A stretch of 64,000 bases of DNA, taken from NCBI GenBank assembly GCA_963920705.1, contig OY987233.1, positions 3,958,001 to 4,022,000 on the forward strand. Direction: 5' to 3'. The translations under genes and the position numbers were made by a program. The stretch is from Odiellus spinosus (taxonomy: Eukaryota; Arthropoda; Arachnida; Opiliones; Phalangiidae). Of this stretch, positions 12,100 to 25,608 are shown piece by piece; positions within the stretch are counted from its first letter, which is position 1, and each line of letters begins with the position of its first letter. A model generated the notes under the pieces. That model was not told where the DNA came from. It was given only the letters and a program-made list of their open reading frames with translations, and did no database searches.

Positions 12100-12512
12100 T
12101 AAGCCTTGGAATCGATTTAAACCGTTTCAAACCTTTTTCGAATTGATTTGATTCGATTTCTCGAAACTGTTTCGGGAACCAGTTCCATACCGATTCGGTT
12201 TCAACAATCGATAGATGAAGCTACAATAAATTGATTTATAAAGATAATAGATGAGTTGATTTTAGGCCTTGGAATCGATTTAAACCGTTTCAAAACGTTT
12301 CGCTTTAGTCGTACGAACGGGAGACCGTCTTTTCTCAAATCGATTTTTTTCTCTAAACTGCTTCGGGAACTAGTTTCTTACCGATTCGGATGGTTTCAAT
12401 AACCGGTAGATGAAGCTACAATAAATCGATTTTTAAAGATAATACGTGAACGCGTGACGCTTAAAACGATTCCTGGAGATTTGAATATCGGTTTGATTTT
12501 ACTGTTTCAAAT
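12100..12512 (+). mobile_element. Element E, two partial copies in tandem
   Basis: CCTTGGAATCGATTTAAACC occurs twice (12105 and 12268), each followed by the E body (CGATTTCTCGAAACTG-type, CCGATTCGGTTTCAAC, GATGAAGCTACAATAAAT). The first copy stops at GATGAGTTGATTTTA; the second continues to CGATTTGATTTTACTG-type sequence and meets element C3. Confidence 0.75.
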
Positions 12513-12773
12513 TACCCCTGTCTGCCTCAAGTGATTTTGAGTCGGGAGAGAGGGACGGAATTTAGGCGGGCCGCTTGTCTATATTGTCTTCCCTCCTAAC
12601 TACGGAATTTCTCCACAGAGTGGCGCTTCCTTCGTTCACTATTTACACGTGGCGACTGCGGCCGCTAGAGTGTCTCGAATCAGAATGTGCCGGTACATTT
12701 ACCCGGACCTTTGCTGATAGTATTAAGTTACGGGGAGTTGTTTACTTTTATGGAATAAACTAATAGTCTTTTG
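12512..12773. mobile_element. Element C, copy 3 (one half only)
   Basis: Only the interior and right half are present (GAGTCGGGAGAGAGGGACGG ... GGACCTTTGCTGATAGTATT ... TAGTCTTTTG). It abuts the end of an E element. Confidence 0.75.
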
Positions 12774-13002
12774 CTACTACTACTACGTAGACGCCGACTC
12801 AATGAATACAATAGCTACACCATCCCACTAAGGAGGAGGGGGCTGTAGCTAAAAAAATCATTCATCTGATCATCATTTCATTATCACTTTATCCTAGAGC
12901 TAGTTTTAAAAGAGTAAAAAAGTAGTAATTTCCGAGTACCAATTAACCCGTTATTGATTAGCGTTCCGGAATAATTTCCCCTCTCTCTTTCTCCTCTCCT
13001 CA

Positions 13003-14320
<1,318 letters not shown>

Positions 14321-14641
14321 CTCTCACTCTTGATCCTCATCTTTCGGACGTCTTTTATATCCGTACAGTTTTACCAAAACATCGTCGAGTACTAGGCATG
14401 TGCATTGTACGTAATTTCTAGTCGTTTCGCTTGAACGCGGAAATATACACGTATATATATAGTTTAATCAAGTCGCCAGGCATTTTCTCTCAATATCTTC
14501 ACACGTAATTAATCTAATTATAATTAATCTCAAGCCCGTTTGCTCCTTCGCTTCTACAGAGTTTCAGTTTCAAATATTACTGCGCCTCCCTTTGACTGCC
14601 CCCCTGGTGTTTCTAGTAATCTAAACTATGCATATTAAAGA

Positions 14642-15384
14642 GGCCAGGAAACCTCTTTTCAAAATGTTTACTTATATCATTTGAAACTAATCTCTAAATA
14701 TATGTTAGTTCGAAATATCAATATTTATCCATCAAAATTAATAAAAAAAACTCTCAAAATTTGTTAAATTTCGAAGTAATTCAATGCCCAATCATCATTG
14801 AGTTTCCATCAAAGATTCTCGCCGCCTTTAGACGCCATCAGAGTGTAACCATGGTAACGTTCCCGCGAAAAAGCCCTTCCCTCCATAGTTCTTTACTTTT
14901 AAATATAATTAGTCCAGAATTAGGCTTAGCGTAAACAAATAGAATTAAAGATCCACACTCTAGTCTCCCCCGTCAGAGTGTAACCATGGCAACGTTCCCG
15001 CCAAAAGTTCTTCCCTCCAAATTTCTTTACTTTAAAATAGAATTAGTCCCGAATTAGGCTTAGCGTAAAATCCATCGAATTAAAGATTCTCCCACCTTCT
15101 AGGCACCCTTTCCATCAGAGTGTAACCAAAGCAACGTTCCCGCCAAAGGCCCTTCCCTCCATAGTACTTTACTTTCAATTAGAATTAGTCCCGAATTAGG
15201 CTTAGCGTAAAATCCTTCGAATTAAAGATTTACTCACACTCTAGGCTCTTCCCCACTCAGAGTGTAACCATGGCAACGTTCCCGCCAAAAGTCCTTCCCT
15301 CCAAAATTATTTACTTTTAATTAGAATTAGTCCCAAATTAGGCTTAGCTTAAAATCAACCAGAAAAGCTTGTCCGAGTGTAAAA
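14642..15384. repeat. Repeat L, copy 1, with four ~140-bp tandem units inside
   Basis: Four tandem units begin near GAGTGTAACCATGG at 14841, 14976, 15118 and 15260 (periods 135, 142, 142), each with CAACGTTCCCGCC and TTAGTCCCGAATTAGGCTTA. The flanks (TTTTCAAAATGTTTACTT at left; TAAAATCAACCAGAAAAGCT at right) match 61973-62156, where only one unit end is present. Confidence 0.8.
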
Positions 15385-16344
15385 TTAGATTCATTTTATT
15401 GAAATATCTGCAATAATCTGGTTTTTGATTAGGTATATAAGTAATTTTATTTTAGTAATGTTTATATATAATTAAATATCTAGAAATTAACTCGTTAAGC
15501 TCACGTAATGAACTCTAGTTCTCTGATTGGCTGTTGAATTACTTTTGAATTTAATTTCAAAAACTACCTTTATTTGAAAATGCCTTTTGGACGCCAAGTA
15601 GGTCCATTTATTACCCTAAAGTAGTTTAACTGGAAATTCTCTAATCCAGGTTCCTTAGTCCCTTTAAGCTTTATCCTTGTAAATAACGAGGCCCGTTTTG
15701 TATCGCAATACTAGAAGCGAGATATTTATTAAGCTTTGGTCGTTACGATCGTTTTGGCTGAAGACTTTGACACGCCAGTGGTTCCCTAATTTATGCATAT
15801 AGTTAAAGAGAAATTTTGAAATTACGCTGTCACATCAATAAAAAAAATCATAATGAATTTTAGGCCCATCATTTATGATGCTTACGAGGGAAGGTATCTA
15901 TTAATACAGAAATCATGGTGTTTTGGGGAACTAATTACTGAAAAATAAATCCTGCGATATTTTAAACTGGATTTTTTTAAATTATTTGAATATGTAGCAT
16001 CTTTCAAATGAAAAATTAATTTGACCAAATTAAGAAAGTGATAATTAGAGTTAAGACACTAATCTATGATATTATTAAATTAATTAAATATACTGCTATA
16101 AGAAATTCACCATAATCGACACATTTTTGTATAAAAGACCCTAATCTAGTCAATTTAAACAAAGGTTCACTAAAAAGCCAACATTTAGGGTTTAACTTTC
16201 CAATGCTATTTCTACGAGCCCCTGTAGAACTATGTTTCCCTTTAGACATCGATGTTCAGGGGAAAGCCAACATTTAGGATTTCATTTTGGGTTTTATATC
16301 TACTTGCGTTTAAGATAGTTTTCTTTATTTTACTAGTACATTCA
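15385..16344. other. Unassigned AT-rich stretch
   Basis: No gene or repeat seen; it leads into the 24-bp array. Copies of AGCCAACATTTAGG (16176, 16264) are ~88 bp apart. Confidence 0.5.
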
Positions 16345-16471
16345 TAAGTAAATTAAAACCTTTAATAAGTAAATTAGAACCTTTAATAAGTAAATTAGAA
16401 CCTTTAATAAGTAAATTAGAACCTTTAATAAGTAAATTGGAACCTTTAATAAGTAAATTGGAACCTTTAAT
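16345..16471. repeat. 21-bp founder units in front of the 24-bp array
   Basis: About six copies of AACCTTTAATAAGTAAATTAG (21 bp, the last two with TTGG). The 24-bp unit differs by AGTAAATTAG to AGGTTTAAATTA, so this looks like the ancestral edge of the array. Confidence 0.85.
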
Positions 16472-19400
16472 AAGGTTTAAATTAAAACCTTTAATAAGGT
16501 TTAAATTAAAACCTTTAATAAGGTTTAAATTAAAACCTTTAATAAGGTTTAAATTAAAACCTTTAATAAGGTTTAAATTAAAACCTTTAATAAGGTTTAA
16601 ATTAAAACCTTTAATAAGGTTTAAATTAAAACCTTTAATAAGGTTTAAATTAAAACCTTTAATAAGGTTTAAATTAAAACCTTTAATAAGGTTTAAATTA
16701 AAACCTTTAATAAGGTTTAAATTAAAACCTTTAATAAGGTTTAAATTAAAACCTTTAATAAGGTTTAAATTAAAACCTTTAATAAGGTTTAAATTAAAAC
16801 CTTTAATGAGGTTTAAATTAAAACCTTTAATGAGGTTTAAATTAAAACCTTTAATGAGGTTTAAATTAAAACCTTTAATGAGGTTTAAATTAAAACCTTT
16901 AATGAGGTTTAAATTAAAACCTTTAATAAGGTTTAAATTAAAACCTTTAATAAGGTTTAAATTAAAACCTTTAATAAGGTTTAAATTAAAACCTTTAATA
17001 AGGTTTAAATTAAAACCTTTAATAAGGTTTAAATTAAAACCTTTAATAAGGTTTAAATTAAAACCTTTAATAAGGTTTAAATTAAAACCTTTAATAAGGT
17101 TTAAATTAAAACCTTTAATAAGGTTTAAATTAAAACCTTTAATAAGGTTTAAATTAAAACCTTTAATAAGGTTTAAATTAAAACCTTTAATAAGGTTTAA
17201 ATTAAAACCTTTAATAAGGTTTAAATTAAAACCTTTAATAAGGTTTAAATTAAAACCTTTAATAAGGTTTAAATTAAAACCTTTAATAAGGTTTAAATTA
17301 AAACCTTTAATAAGGTTTAAATTAAAACCTTTAATAAGGTTTAAATTAAAACCTTTAATGAGGTTTAAATTAAAACCTTTAATGAGGTTTAAATTAAAAC
17401 CTTTAATGAGGTTTAAATTAAAACCTTTAATGAGGTTTAAATTAAAACCTTTAATGAGGTTTAAATTAAAACCTTTAATGAGGTTTAAATTAAAACCTTT
17501 AATAAGGTTTAAATTAAAACCTTTAATAAGGTTTAAATTAAAACCTTTAATAAGGTTTAAATTAAAACCTTTAATAAGGTTTAAATTAAAACCTTTAATA
17601 AGGTTTAAATTAAAACCTTTAATAAGGTTTAAATTAAAACCTTTAATAAGGTTTAAATTAAAACCTTTAATAAGGTTTAAATTAAAACCTTTAATAAGGT
17701 TTAAATTAAAACCTTTAATAAGGTTTAAATTAAAACCTTTAATAAGGTTTAAATTAAAACCTTTAATGAGGTTTAAATTAAAACCTTTAATGAGGTTTAA
17801 ATTAAAACCTTTAATGAGGTTTAAATTAAAACCTTTAATGAGGTTTAAATTAAAACCTTTAATGAGGTTTAAATTAAAACCTTTAATGAGGTTTAAATTA
17901 AAACCTTTAATGAGGTTTAAATTAAAACCTTTAATGAGGTTTAAATTAAAACCTTTAATGAGGTTTAAATTAAAACCTTTAATAAGGTTTAAATTAAAAC
18001 CTTTAATAAGGTTTAAATTAAAACCTTTAATAAGGTTTAAATTAAAACCTTTAATAAGGTTTAAATTAAAACCTTTAATAAGGTTTAAATTAAAACCTTT
18101 AATAAGGTTTAAATTAAAACCTTTAATAAGGTTTAAATTAAAACCTTTAATAAGGTTTAAATTAAAACCTTTAATAAGGTTTAAATTAAAACCTTTAATG
18201 AGGTTTAAATTAAAACCTTTAATGAGGTTTAAATTAAAACCTTTAATGAGGTTTAAATTAAAACCTTTAATGAGGTTTAAATTAAAACCTTTAATGAGGT
18301 TTAAATTAAAACCTTTAATGAGGTTTAAATTAAAACCTTTAATGAGGTTTAAATTAAAACCTTTAATGAGGTTTAAATTAAAACCTTTAATGAGGTTTAA
18401 ATTAAAACCTTTAATGAGGTTTAAATTAAAACCTTTAATGAGGTTTAAATTAAAACCTTTAATGAGGTTTAAATTAAAACCTTTAATGAGGTTTAAATTA
18501 AAACCTTTAATGAGGTTTAAATTAAAACCTTTAATGAGGTTTAAATTAAAACCTTTAATGAGGTTTAAATTAAAACCTTTAATGAGGTTTAAATTAAAAC
18601 CTTTAATGAGGTTTAAATTAAAACCTTTAATGAGGTTTAAATTAAAACCTTTAATGAGGTTTAAATTAAAACCTTTAATGAGGTTTAAATTAAAACCTTT
18701 AATGAGGTTTAAATTAAAACCTTTAATGAGGTTTAAATTAAAACCTTTAATGAGGTTTAAATTAAAACCTTTAATGAGGTTTAAATTAAAACCTTTAATG
18801 AGGTTTAAATTAAAACCTTTAATGAGGTTTAAATTAAAACCTTTAATGAGGTTTAAATTAAAACCTTTAATGAGGTTTAAATTAAAACCTTTAATGAGGT
18901 TTAAATTAAAACCTTTAATGAGGTTTAAATTAAAACCTTTAATGAGGTTTAAATTAAAACCTTTAATGAGGTTTAAATTAAAACCTTTAATAAGGTTTAA
19001 ATTAAAACCTTTAATAAGGTTTAAATTAAAACCTTTAATAAGGTTTAAATTAAAACCTTTAATAAGGTTTAAATTAAAACCTTTAATAAGGTTTAAATTA
19101 AAACCTTTAATAAGGTTTAAATTAAAACCTTTAATAAGGTTTAAATTAAAACCTTTAATAAGGTTTAAATTAAAACCTTTAATAAGGTTTAAATTAAAAC
19201 CTTTAATAAGGTTTAAATTAAAACCTTTAATAAGGTTTAAATTAAAACCTTTAATAAGGTTTAAATTAAAACCTTTAATAAGGTTTAAATTAAAACCTTT
19301 AATAAGGTTTAAATTAAAACCTTTAATAAGGTTTAAATTAAAACCTTTAATAAGGTTTAAATTAAAACCTTTAATAAGGTTTAAATTAAAACCTTTAATA

Positions 19401-21552
19401 AGGTTTAAATTAAAACCTTTAATAAGGTTTAAATTAAAACCTTTAATAAGGTTTAAATTAAAACCTTTAATAAGGTTTAAATTAAAACCTTTAATAAGGT
19501 TTAAATTAAAACCTTTAATAAGGTTTAAATTAAAACCTTTAATAAGGTTTAAATTAAAACCTTTAATAAGGTTTAAATTAAAACCTTTAATAAGGTTTAA
19601 ATTAAAACCTTTAATAAGGTTTAAATTAAAACCTTTAATAAGGTTTAAATTAAAACCTTTAATAAGGTTTAAATTAAAACCTTTAATAAGGTTTAAATTA
19701 AAACCTTTAATAAGGTTTAAATTAAAACCTTTAATAAGGTTTAAATTAAAACCTTTAGTAAGGTTTAAATTAAAACCTTTAGTAAGGTTTAAATTAAAAC
19801 CTTTAGTAAGGTTTAAATTAAACCTTAGGTTAAATTAAAACCTTTAGTAAGGTTTAAATTAAAACCTTTAGTAAGGTTTAAATTAAAACCTTTAGTAAGG
19901 TTTAAATTAAAACCTTTAGTAAGGTTTAAATTAAAACCTTTAGTAAGGTTTAAATTAAAACCTTTAGTAAGGTTTAAATTAAAACCTTTAGTAAGGTTTA
20001 AATTAAAACCTTTAGTAAGGTTTAAATTAAAACCTTTAGTAAGGTTTAAATTAAAACCTTTAGTAAGGTTTAAATTAAAACCTTTAGTAAGGTTTAAATT
20101 AAAACCTTTAGTAAGGTTTAAATTAAAACCTTTAGTAAGGTTTAAATTAAAACCTTTAGTAAGGTTTAAATTAAAACCTTTAGTAAGGTTTAAATTAAAA
20201 CCTTTAGTAAGGTTTAAATTAAAACCTTTAGTAAGGTTTAAATTAAAACCTTTAGTAAGGTTTAAATTAAAACCTTTAGTAAGGTTTAAATTAAAACCTT
20301 TAGTAAGGTTTAAATTAAAACCTTTAGTAAGGTTTAAATTAAAACCTTTAGTAAGGTTTAAATTAAAACCTTTAGTAAGGTTTAAATTAAAACCTTTAAT
20401 AAGGTTTAAATTAAAACCTTTAATAAGGTTTAAATTAAAACCTTTAATAAGGTTTAAATTAAAACCTTTAATAAGGTTTAAATTAAAACCTTTAATAAGG
20501 TTTAAATTAAAACCTTTAATAAGGTTTAAATTAAAACCTTTAATAAGGTTTAAATTAAAACCTTTAATAAGGTTTAAATTAAAACCTTTAATAAGGTTTA
20601 AATTAAAACCTTTAATAAGGTTTAAATTAAAACCTTTAGTAAGGTTTAAATTAAAACCTTTAGTAAGGTTTAAATTAAAACCTTTAGTAAGGTTTAAATT
20701 AAAACCTTTAGTAAGGTTTAAATTAAAACCTTTAGTAAGGTTTAAATTAAAACCTTTAGTAAGGTTTAAATTAAAACCTTTAGTAAGGTTTAAATTAAAA
20801 CCTTTAGTAAGGTTTAAATTAAAACCTTTAGTAAGGTTTAAATTAAAACCTTTAGTAAGGTTTAAATTAAAACCTTTAGTAAGGTTTAAATTAAAACCTT
20901 TAGTAAGGTTTAAATTAAAACCTTTAGTAAGGTTTAAATTAAAACCTTTAGTAAGGTTTAAATTAAAACCTTTAGTAAGGTTTAAATTAAAACCTTTAGT
21001 AAGGTTTAAATTAAAACCTTTAGTAAGGTTTAAATTAAAACCTTTAGTAAGGTTTAAATTAAAACCTTTAGTAAGGTTTAAATTAAAACCTTTAGTAAGG
21101 TTTAAATTAAAACCTTTAGTAAGGTTTAAATTAAAACCTTTAGTAAGGTTTAAATTAAAACCTTTAGTAAGGTTTAAATTAAAACCTTTAGTAAGGTTTA
21201 AATTAAAACCTTTAGTAAGGTTTAAATTAAAACCTTTAGTAAGGTTTAAATTAAAACCTTTAGTAAGGTTTAAATTAAAACCTTTAGTAAGGTTTAAATT
21301 AAAACCTTTAGTAAGGTTTAAATTAAAACCTTTAGTAAGGTTTAAATTAAAACCTTTAGTAAGGTTTAAATTAAAACCTTTAGTAAGGTTTAAATTAAAA
21401 CCTTTAGTAAGGTTTAAATTAAAACCTTTAGTAAGGTTTAAATTAAATCCTTTAGTAAGGTTTAAATTAAAACCTTTAGTAAGGTTTAAATTAAAACCTT
21501 TAGTAAGGTTTAAATTAAAACCTTTAGTAAGGTTTAAATTAAAACCTTTAAT
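16472..21552. repeat. 24-bp minisatellite, ~211 units in variant blocks
   Basis: Unit GGTTTAAATTAAAACC + TTTAATAA. Three variants differ at one base: AATAAGG (I), AATGAGG (M), AGTAAGG (V). Block order by count: I14 M5 I18 M6 I11 M9 I9 M33 I32 V26 I10 V38, with one 17-bp short unit in the first V block (near 19818). Apart from one private change (AAATTAAATCC near 21447) I see no other substitution in 5 kb. Each unit contains complementary AAACC and GGTTT words, so it can fold. The 1133-codon plus-strand ORF (8 aa per unit) exists because 24 is a multiple of 3 and the frame lacks a stop. Confidence 0.97.
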
Positions 21553-22367
21553 TCTGTCGCAAAAAAATCAATTCGCTGTAGGAGATAGATTAGATTTTTT
21601 TTTCTGAAAAATAAATCAATGAAAAATATATTTTGAATCGTTTTTAACATATTTCTGAAAATGCTAATCGGGATTCATTTAATACTCGTAAATTCCGTGA
21701 TAGTCGCGCAAACTTTCCCATATTACCAACAGTGTAGATAATCTTAACAAAGTGTAGAAAAAATAATCGGAGCATCTGGGAATAGGTCTAATCTTGACCA
21801 ACAAAAAAATATATATTATATTAAAAAAAAAGGGTTTTTGGGCTTCGATGGGAAAGAATATATAGGCAAGTTCCTTCATTGAAATGATATTGATGAATAA
21901 GGCTGATCGATGAAGTTTGCAGTTGGTCGAGAAAAACGTCGAAGAGGTGGAGTAACAGACGCTATTCGTCATTCGCGCGCTCGGAAAAAGACCTCTAGAC
22001 CCTCCAGTTTTTCTACACACCCTCCGCACCCACACATACCCTAAGGGCTGAACTTACTCGACCTTAATTGACTACGCGACACGCTTTCCGCCTTCCCTCG
22101 AGTCCCTTTCGTGTCCGGTACCTTAACTTTGCCCACTGCCCATCGGGTTTTTCGGGAATGATGCCAGAAGCAGTCTTAAGCGTGCCATCTTGAAGAACAT
22201 TTTGTTTTTTGACCCGATTTCTTCCAACCCTTTTTTTTTCAACATTTCTGTTCTATTCCAGAAATTGTTCTCGAGTCTCATGGTAATTTTTTCCAATCAA
22301 ATTACCGCTAAAATGTGTTTAATAATTTACATATTTGAAGTGTGTCTGCCACGAATTTTACTTGTCA
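21553..22367. other. Unassigned stretch
   Basis: Contains a 118-codon minus ORF (21679-22035) without a recognisable domain or coding signature. No repeat seen. Confidence 0.45.
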
Positions 22368-22745
22368 TTAAAGGGAGAATGCAACCTAACAACAAGTGTT
22401 TTTATCGATTCCTTATCGTTTAAATAGACCTAATAAACCATTTAAAAAATTTACAAATAAATATTAAACTAGAAATAAATTTAAAACTTACCATCAAAAT
22501 AGGCTTAGCTGGATTCATGGAGATCCTGCATTCCCCAATGTTATTCTTCGCTAGTCCTTATATGTGGAGTTCCGGATATCTCCATGAATCTAGCTAAGCC
22601 TATTTTGATATTTTAATTGCAAGTTTTAAATTAATTTTTAGTTTAATATTTGTTTGTATTTTATTTTTACAGTTGTATTAGGCATATTTAATCGATAGGG
22701 AATCGATAAAAAATCACTTGTTGTTAGGTTGAATTCTCCCTTTAA
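22368..22745. mobile_element. Element A, copy 3 (complete)
   Basis: TTAAAGGGAGAATGCAACCT at left, GGTTGAATTCTCCCTTTAA at right, TTAA borders. Confidence 0.85.
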
Positions 22746-23394
22746 GGAATAACTATTAAAAAGTAGACTAGTAGAGTATATAAAACGTTAAACTTTGACC
22801 TATTTTAGTTAAATTGTTTAATTTTAATCCAAAAACGTCTTTTAATTATAAATTATTGGTAATTTTAACAGAATAAATTACCAATTACGACCTAGCTTTG
22901 CGCGTGCTCCCAGCTCGAAATAGGAATGATTAAAGAATCCTATTTATTCTCCTTAATCCGACCTCTAGAAATCTCCCAAAAATGTTGAACTTTCCTCTCT
23001 CACGCAACTGTTTCCCAAATATTTTTTTTTCCAAGTAGTTTTGGTTTCCTTTGATATTTTTTTGGGGTTTCTTCTTTTAGCTTTCTTTAAGATCTTTACT
23101 AAGAAATGGGTAACGCGTTACAAAGACCCTGCCAAGAAATTTTCCATCAGAAAGAGGTGGAAAAATGGGATGAAATTTTTCTCTTAACAGCTGGGTGTTA
23201 TCGACATGAAACGCCCGCCATAAAGTGTTAAGTAATCTTATAGACTCCTTAGCTCGTGCGCTGGGTATCCACTATATTTCTATGGAATTTCTTAGCCATA
23301 GAACTCGATCATAGAATATATAAATATAAATATTGTCGTATAAGTTTTTGATAGAATTTTTCTGCTATTGGTATTATTATTAATTCGGTTTGCG
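22746..23394. other. Unassigned stretch
   Basis: AT-rich, no gene or repeat seen. Confidence 0.5.
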
Positions 23395-23700
23395 TCCGCT
23401 TGCGCAGTTGCACACTTGCGCATTTTCATTTGCGCAGTAGCCATTTGCGCGGTTCCCATTTGCGCGGTTTTCCATTTGCGCGGTTCCCATTTGCGCGCTT
23501 TTCCATTTGCGCGCTTTTCCATTTGCGCGCTTTTCCATTTGCGCGCTTTTCCATTTGCGCGCTTTTCCATTTGCGCGCTTTTCCATTTGCGCGCTTTTCC
23601 ATTTGCGCGCTTTTCCATTTGCGCGCTTTTCCATTTGCGCGCTTTTCCATTTGCGCGCTTTTCCATTTGCGCGCTTTTCCATTTGCGCAGTTTGCCATTC
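23395..23700. repeat. 16-bp minisatellite TTTTCCATTTGCGCGC
   Basis: About 12 near-identical units (23492-23690) with degenerate units on both sides (GCGCAGT, GCGCGGTT). Every unit carries the palindrome GCGCGC. Five overlapping ORFs on both strands are by-products of the repeat. Confidence 0.93.
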
Positions 23701-23704
23701 GAGC

Positions 23705-23822
23705 TGTCCACAAGAGGGTCGGGCTAGTTCGAGTGATCAACTAATCTAACCTAACTTATAATATAACAAGAGGGACAGGTTAGTTCGAGTGATTAACTAA
23801 CCTAACCTAACGTAACCTAACA
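23705..23822. repeat. ~57-bp tandem duplication with TAACC pentamers
   Basis: CAAGAGGGTCGGGCTAGTTC... and CAAGAGGGACAGGTTAGTTC... are two copies ~57 bp apart, each with GAGTGAT(C/T)AACTAA and CTAACCTAAC. The second runs into degenerate TAACC units. Confidence 0.8.
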
Positions 23823-23824
23823 TA

Positions 23825-23935
23825 ACCTGCAAATGAACACAGCGCAAATGGAATCTGCGGAAATGAAAAACTGCGCGCAAATGAAAAACTGCGCAAAAGG
23901 AAATGCGCTTGTGGGAACTGCGCAATTGGAACCTT
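23825..23935. repeat. Inverted, diverged copy of the 16-bp repeat
   Basis: CAAATGAACACAGCGCAAAT, ACTGCGCGCAAATGAAAAAC and ACTGCGCAATTGGAACC are the reverse complement of the ATTTGCGC.../GGTTCC words of 23395-23500. With that array it forms an inverted repeat whose spacer is the TAACC-bearing duplication. Confidence 0.75.
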
Positions 23936-24064
23936 ACCTATTAATTCTATGTTGAGAATAGAGAGGGCTACACGGGGGCATTTACGAGATATTTGCAACA
24001 TTGTATAAAATGATAGACTTAAAAAATGATGAACAATCGACTGTTTTAATATTATATTGTTACG

Positions 24065-24256
24065 TGGAAACTTGGAGCTAAAAATGGAATAATATGATTG
24101 GCCCAAATTTAATAAAAATTTCACCGAACTTTAGAAATTAATTTAAACACCAAAAACGTCTAAAAATTGTTTAAAAATAGAATTCGTTTTTCGGCACGGC
24201 AATTACGAAAATAAATTCAAACGCTGTTTCATTTTTAGCTCCAAGTTTCCCTTTAA
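24065..24256. mobile_element. Element B, copy 4 (internal deletion)
   Basis: GGAAACTTGGAGCTAAAAAT at left and TTTTTAGCTCCAAGTTTCCC then TTTAA at right, with only 190 bp between; the central hairpin and left arm are deleted. Confidence 0.8.
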
Positions 24257-24746
24257 TAAATATAAATTAATTCACCGCTTAAATTACGATTTAGAATTTA
24301 TGACCAACTGTTTTTTATCTTTGGTAACTCTCCTCTCTAACAGCCAAATTAGTCTATTTAGACAAGTATTGCTTTTGCCTGTCTTTATTTCTTTTCAAGG
24401 GTGGTTATATGAAAGTCCTTAGAAGAAGAAAAAAAAAAGAAAAATAATTTGTGGACAGTGTCGGTCACCAGAGGGCTCCGACTAATCGAAAGTTAGCTCA
24501 AAAGTAGTAACGGTTTAAGCTGTAAAAAAAAAAAAAAACAAGAACCCATCTTATTTACTGACTCTTCTTCTATTTCTTCTCTCTCACCCCTAAGTTAGAA
24601 GAGGCAAAGAAATAAAGAAAGGGTGGAGGAAATCAGTGTACCTTACATTAAGAAATAAATCGCTAAGTATTGAGGGTGATTTTAAAGGAAAAAGACAATT
24701 TTGAAATTTGAGATCTTAATCTCTCACAATAGTTGCTATCATAAAG
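24257..24746. other. Unassigned stretch
   Basis: AT-rich with short A runs; nothing recognised. Confidence 0.5.
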
Positions 24747-25198
24747 GAGGGTTCGTAAAGTGCACGACCTGGAAAAGTCAGGGAATTTGCATATTGGCCC
24801 AAAAGGTCAGGGAAAAGTCAGGGAATTTGGAAAGTGGCCCAAAAGGTCAGGGAAATTCATGGAATTATAAAATAGCCCAAATGGTCAGAGAAAATAAATA
24901 TTTTGGTATGTGTCAAGTAACTGTTTATGATTGGTTTACCAATCAGTTTTAACGTAATTATTATAAACTGAAAATATTGCCTAAAGATTCAAATTGTTTC
25001 ACATATTCTGAGTAAACTATCAGCTGATCCCGATTGATAAACTATGTCAAATAAAATATGGGAATTACCAACAGCTCGCTCGTAAGAATAAATTGATGAA
25101 AAAAACATTAAAATTGGTCAGGGAAATTATTTAGAAATGGTCAGGGAAGATCTGGGAAAGTAGGCGAAATTAACTTCGAAAATTTTGTACGAACCCTG
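24747..25198. mobile_element. Element F, copy 2
   Basis: Same element as at 4371: GAGGGTTCGTAAAGTGCACG at left, GGTCAGGGAAAAGTCAGGGA interior, TTTTGTACGAACCCTG at right. Same orientation, ~90% similar by eye. Confidence 0.8.
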
Positions 25199-25608
25199 AA
25201 AAAAGAGGAGGAGCTTGCTTAGGGCACGTTGCCCTTGACGTCTTAACTTTGTAAAGCTCATAGCGCTCGTGAGCACCGAGCAATTCTTAAGCTTATTTTT
25301 TCTATATCCAGGTGTCAGCTCTCAAGGTCGGGTCTCTCTCGAGTGACTTCCGAGTCCTCTGACCCCTAGCGTTTTATGAAAACGGAAATAACCTTAACGC
25401 CACGTGATTTTGTGAGGTAGTTAGCAACATTCGAACAAGATGTCGCACCCACAACTTCTTTTATAATATCAACCATAGTACTTATCTTTGGGCTGCTCTG
25501 ACTACACCCGGAGTACTCCAAAATCCATTGACGCAATGTATTTTGGAGTGCTCCGAGAGCAGACGGATTTAGATTGAAGAAACACCTTTACTTCGACCTC
25601 ATTCATAT
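25199..25608. other. Unassigned stretch
   Basis: Moderately GC-rich; a short inverted pair GGAGTACTCCAAAATC / GTATTTTGGAGTGCTCC (25510-25555) could form a hairpin. No gene. Confidence 0.45.

Noticed and set aside
16437-19838. 1133-codon plus-strand ORF with an 8-residue repeat (RFKLKPLI)
   Set aside because: The unit is 24 bp and stop-free in that frame; it starts at TTG inside the founder units and ends at the single short unit. Variation is not biased to synonymous sites (it changes Ile/Met/Val).
16345-21552. CRISPR array
   Set aside because: Units are contiguous with no unique spacers, there are no cas genes, and the genome is eukaryotic. The same holds for the other arrays.
23292-23749. 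Six ORFs in both strands, about 80-139 codons
   Set aside because: By-products of the 16-bp array.
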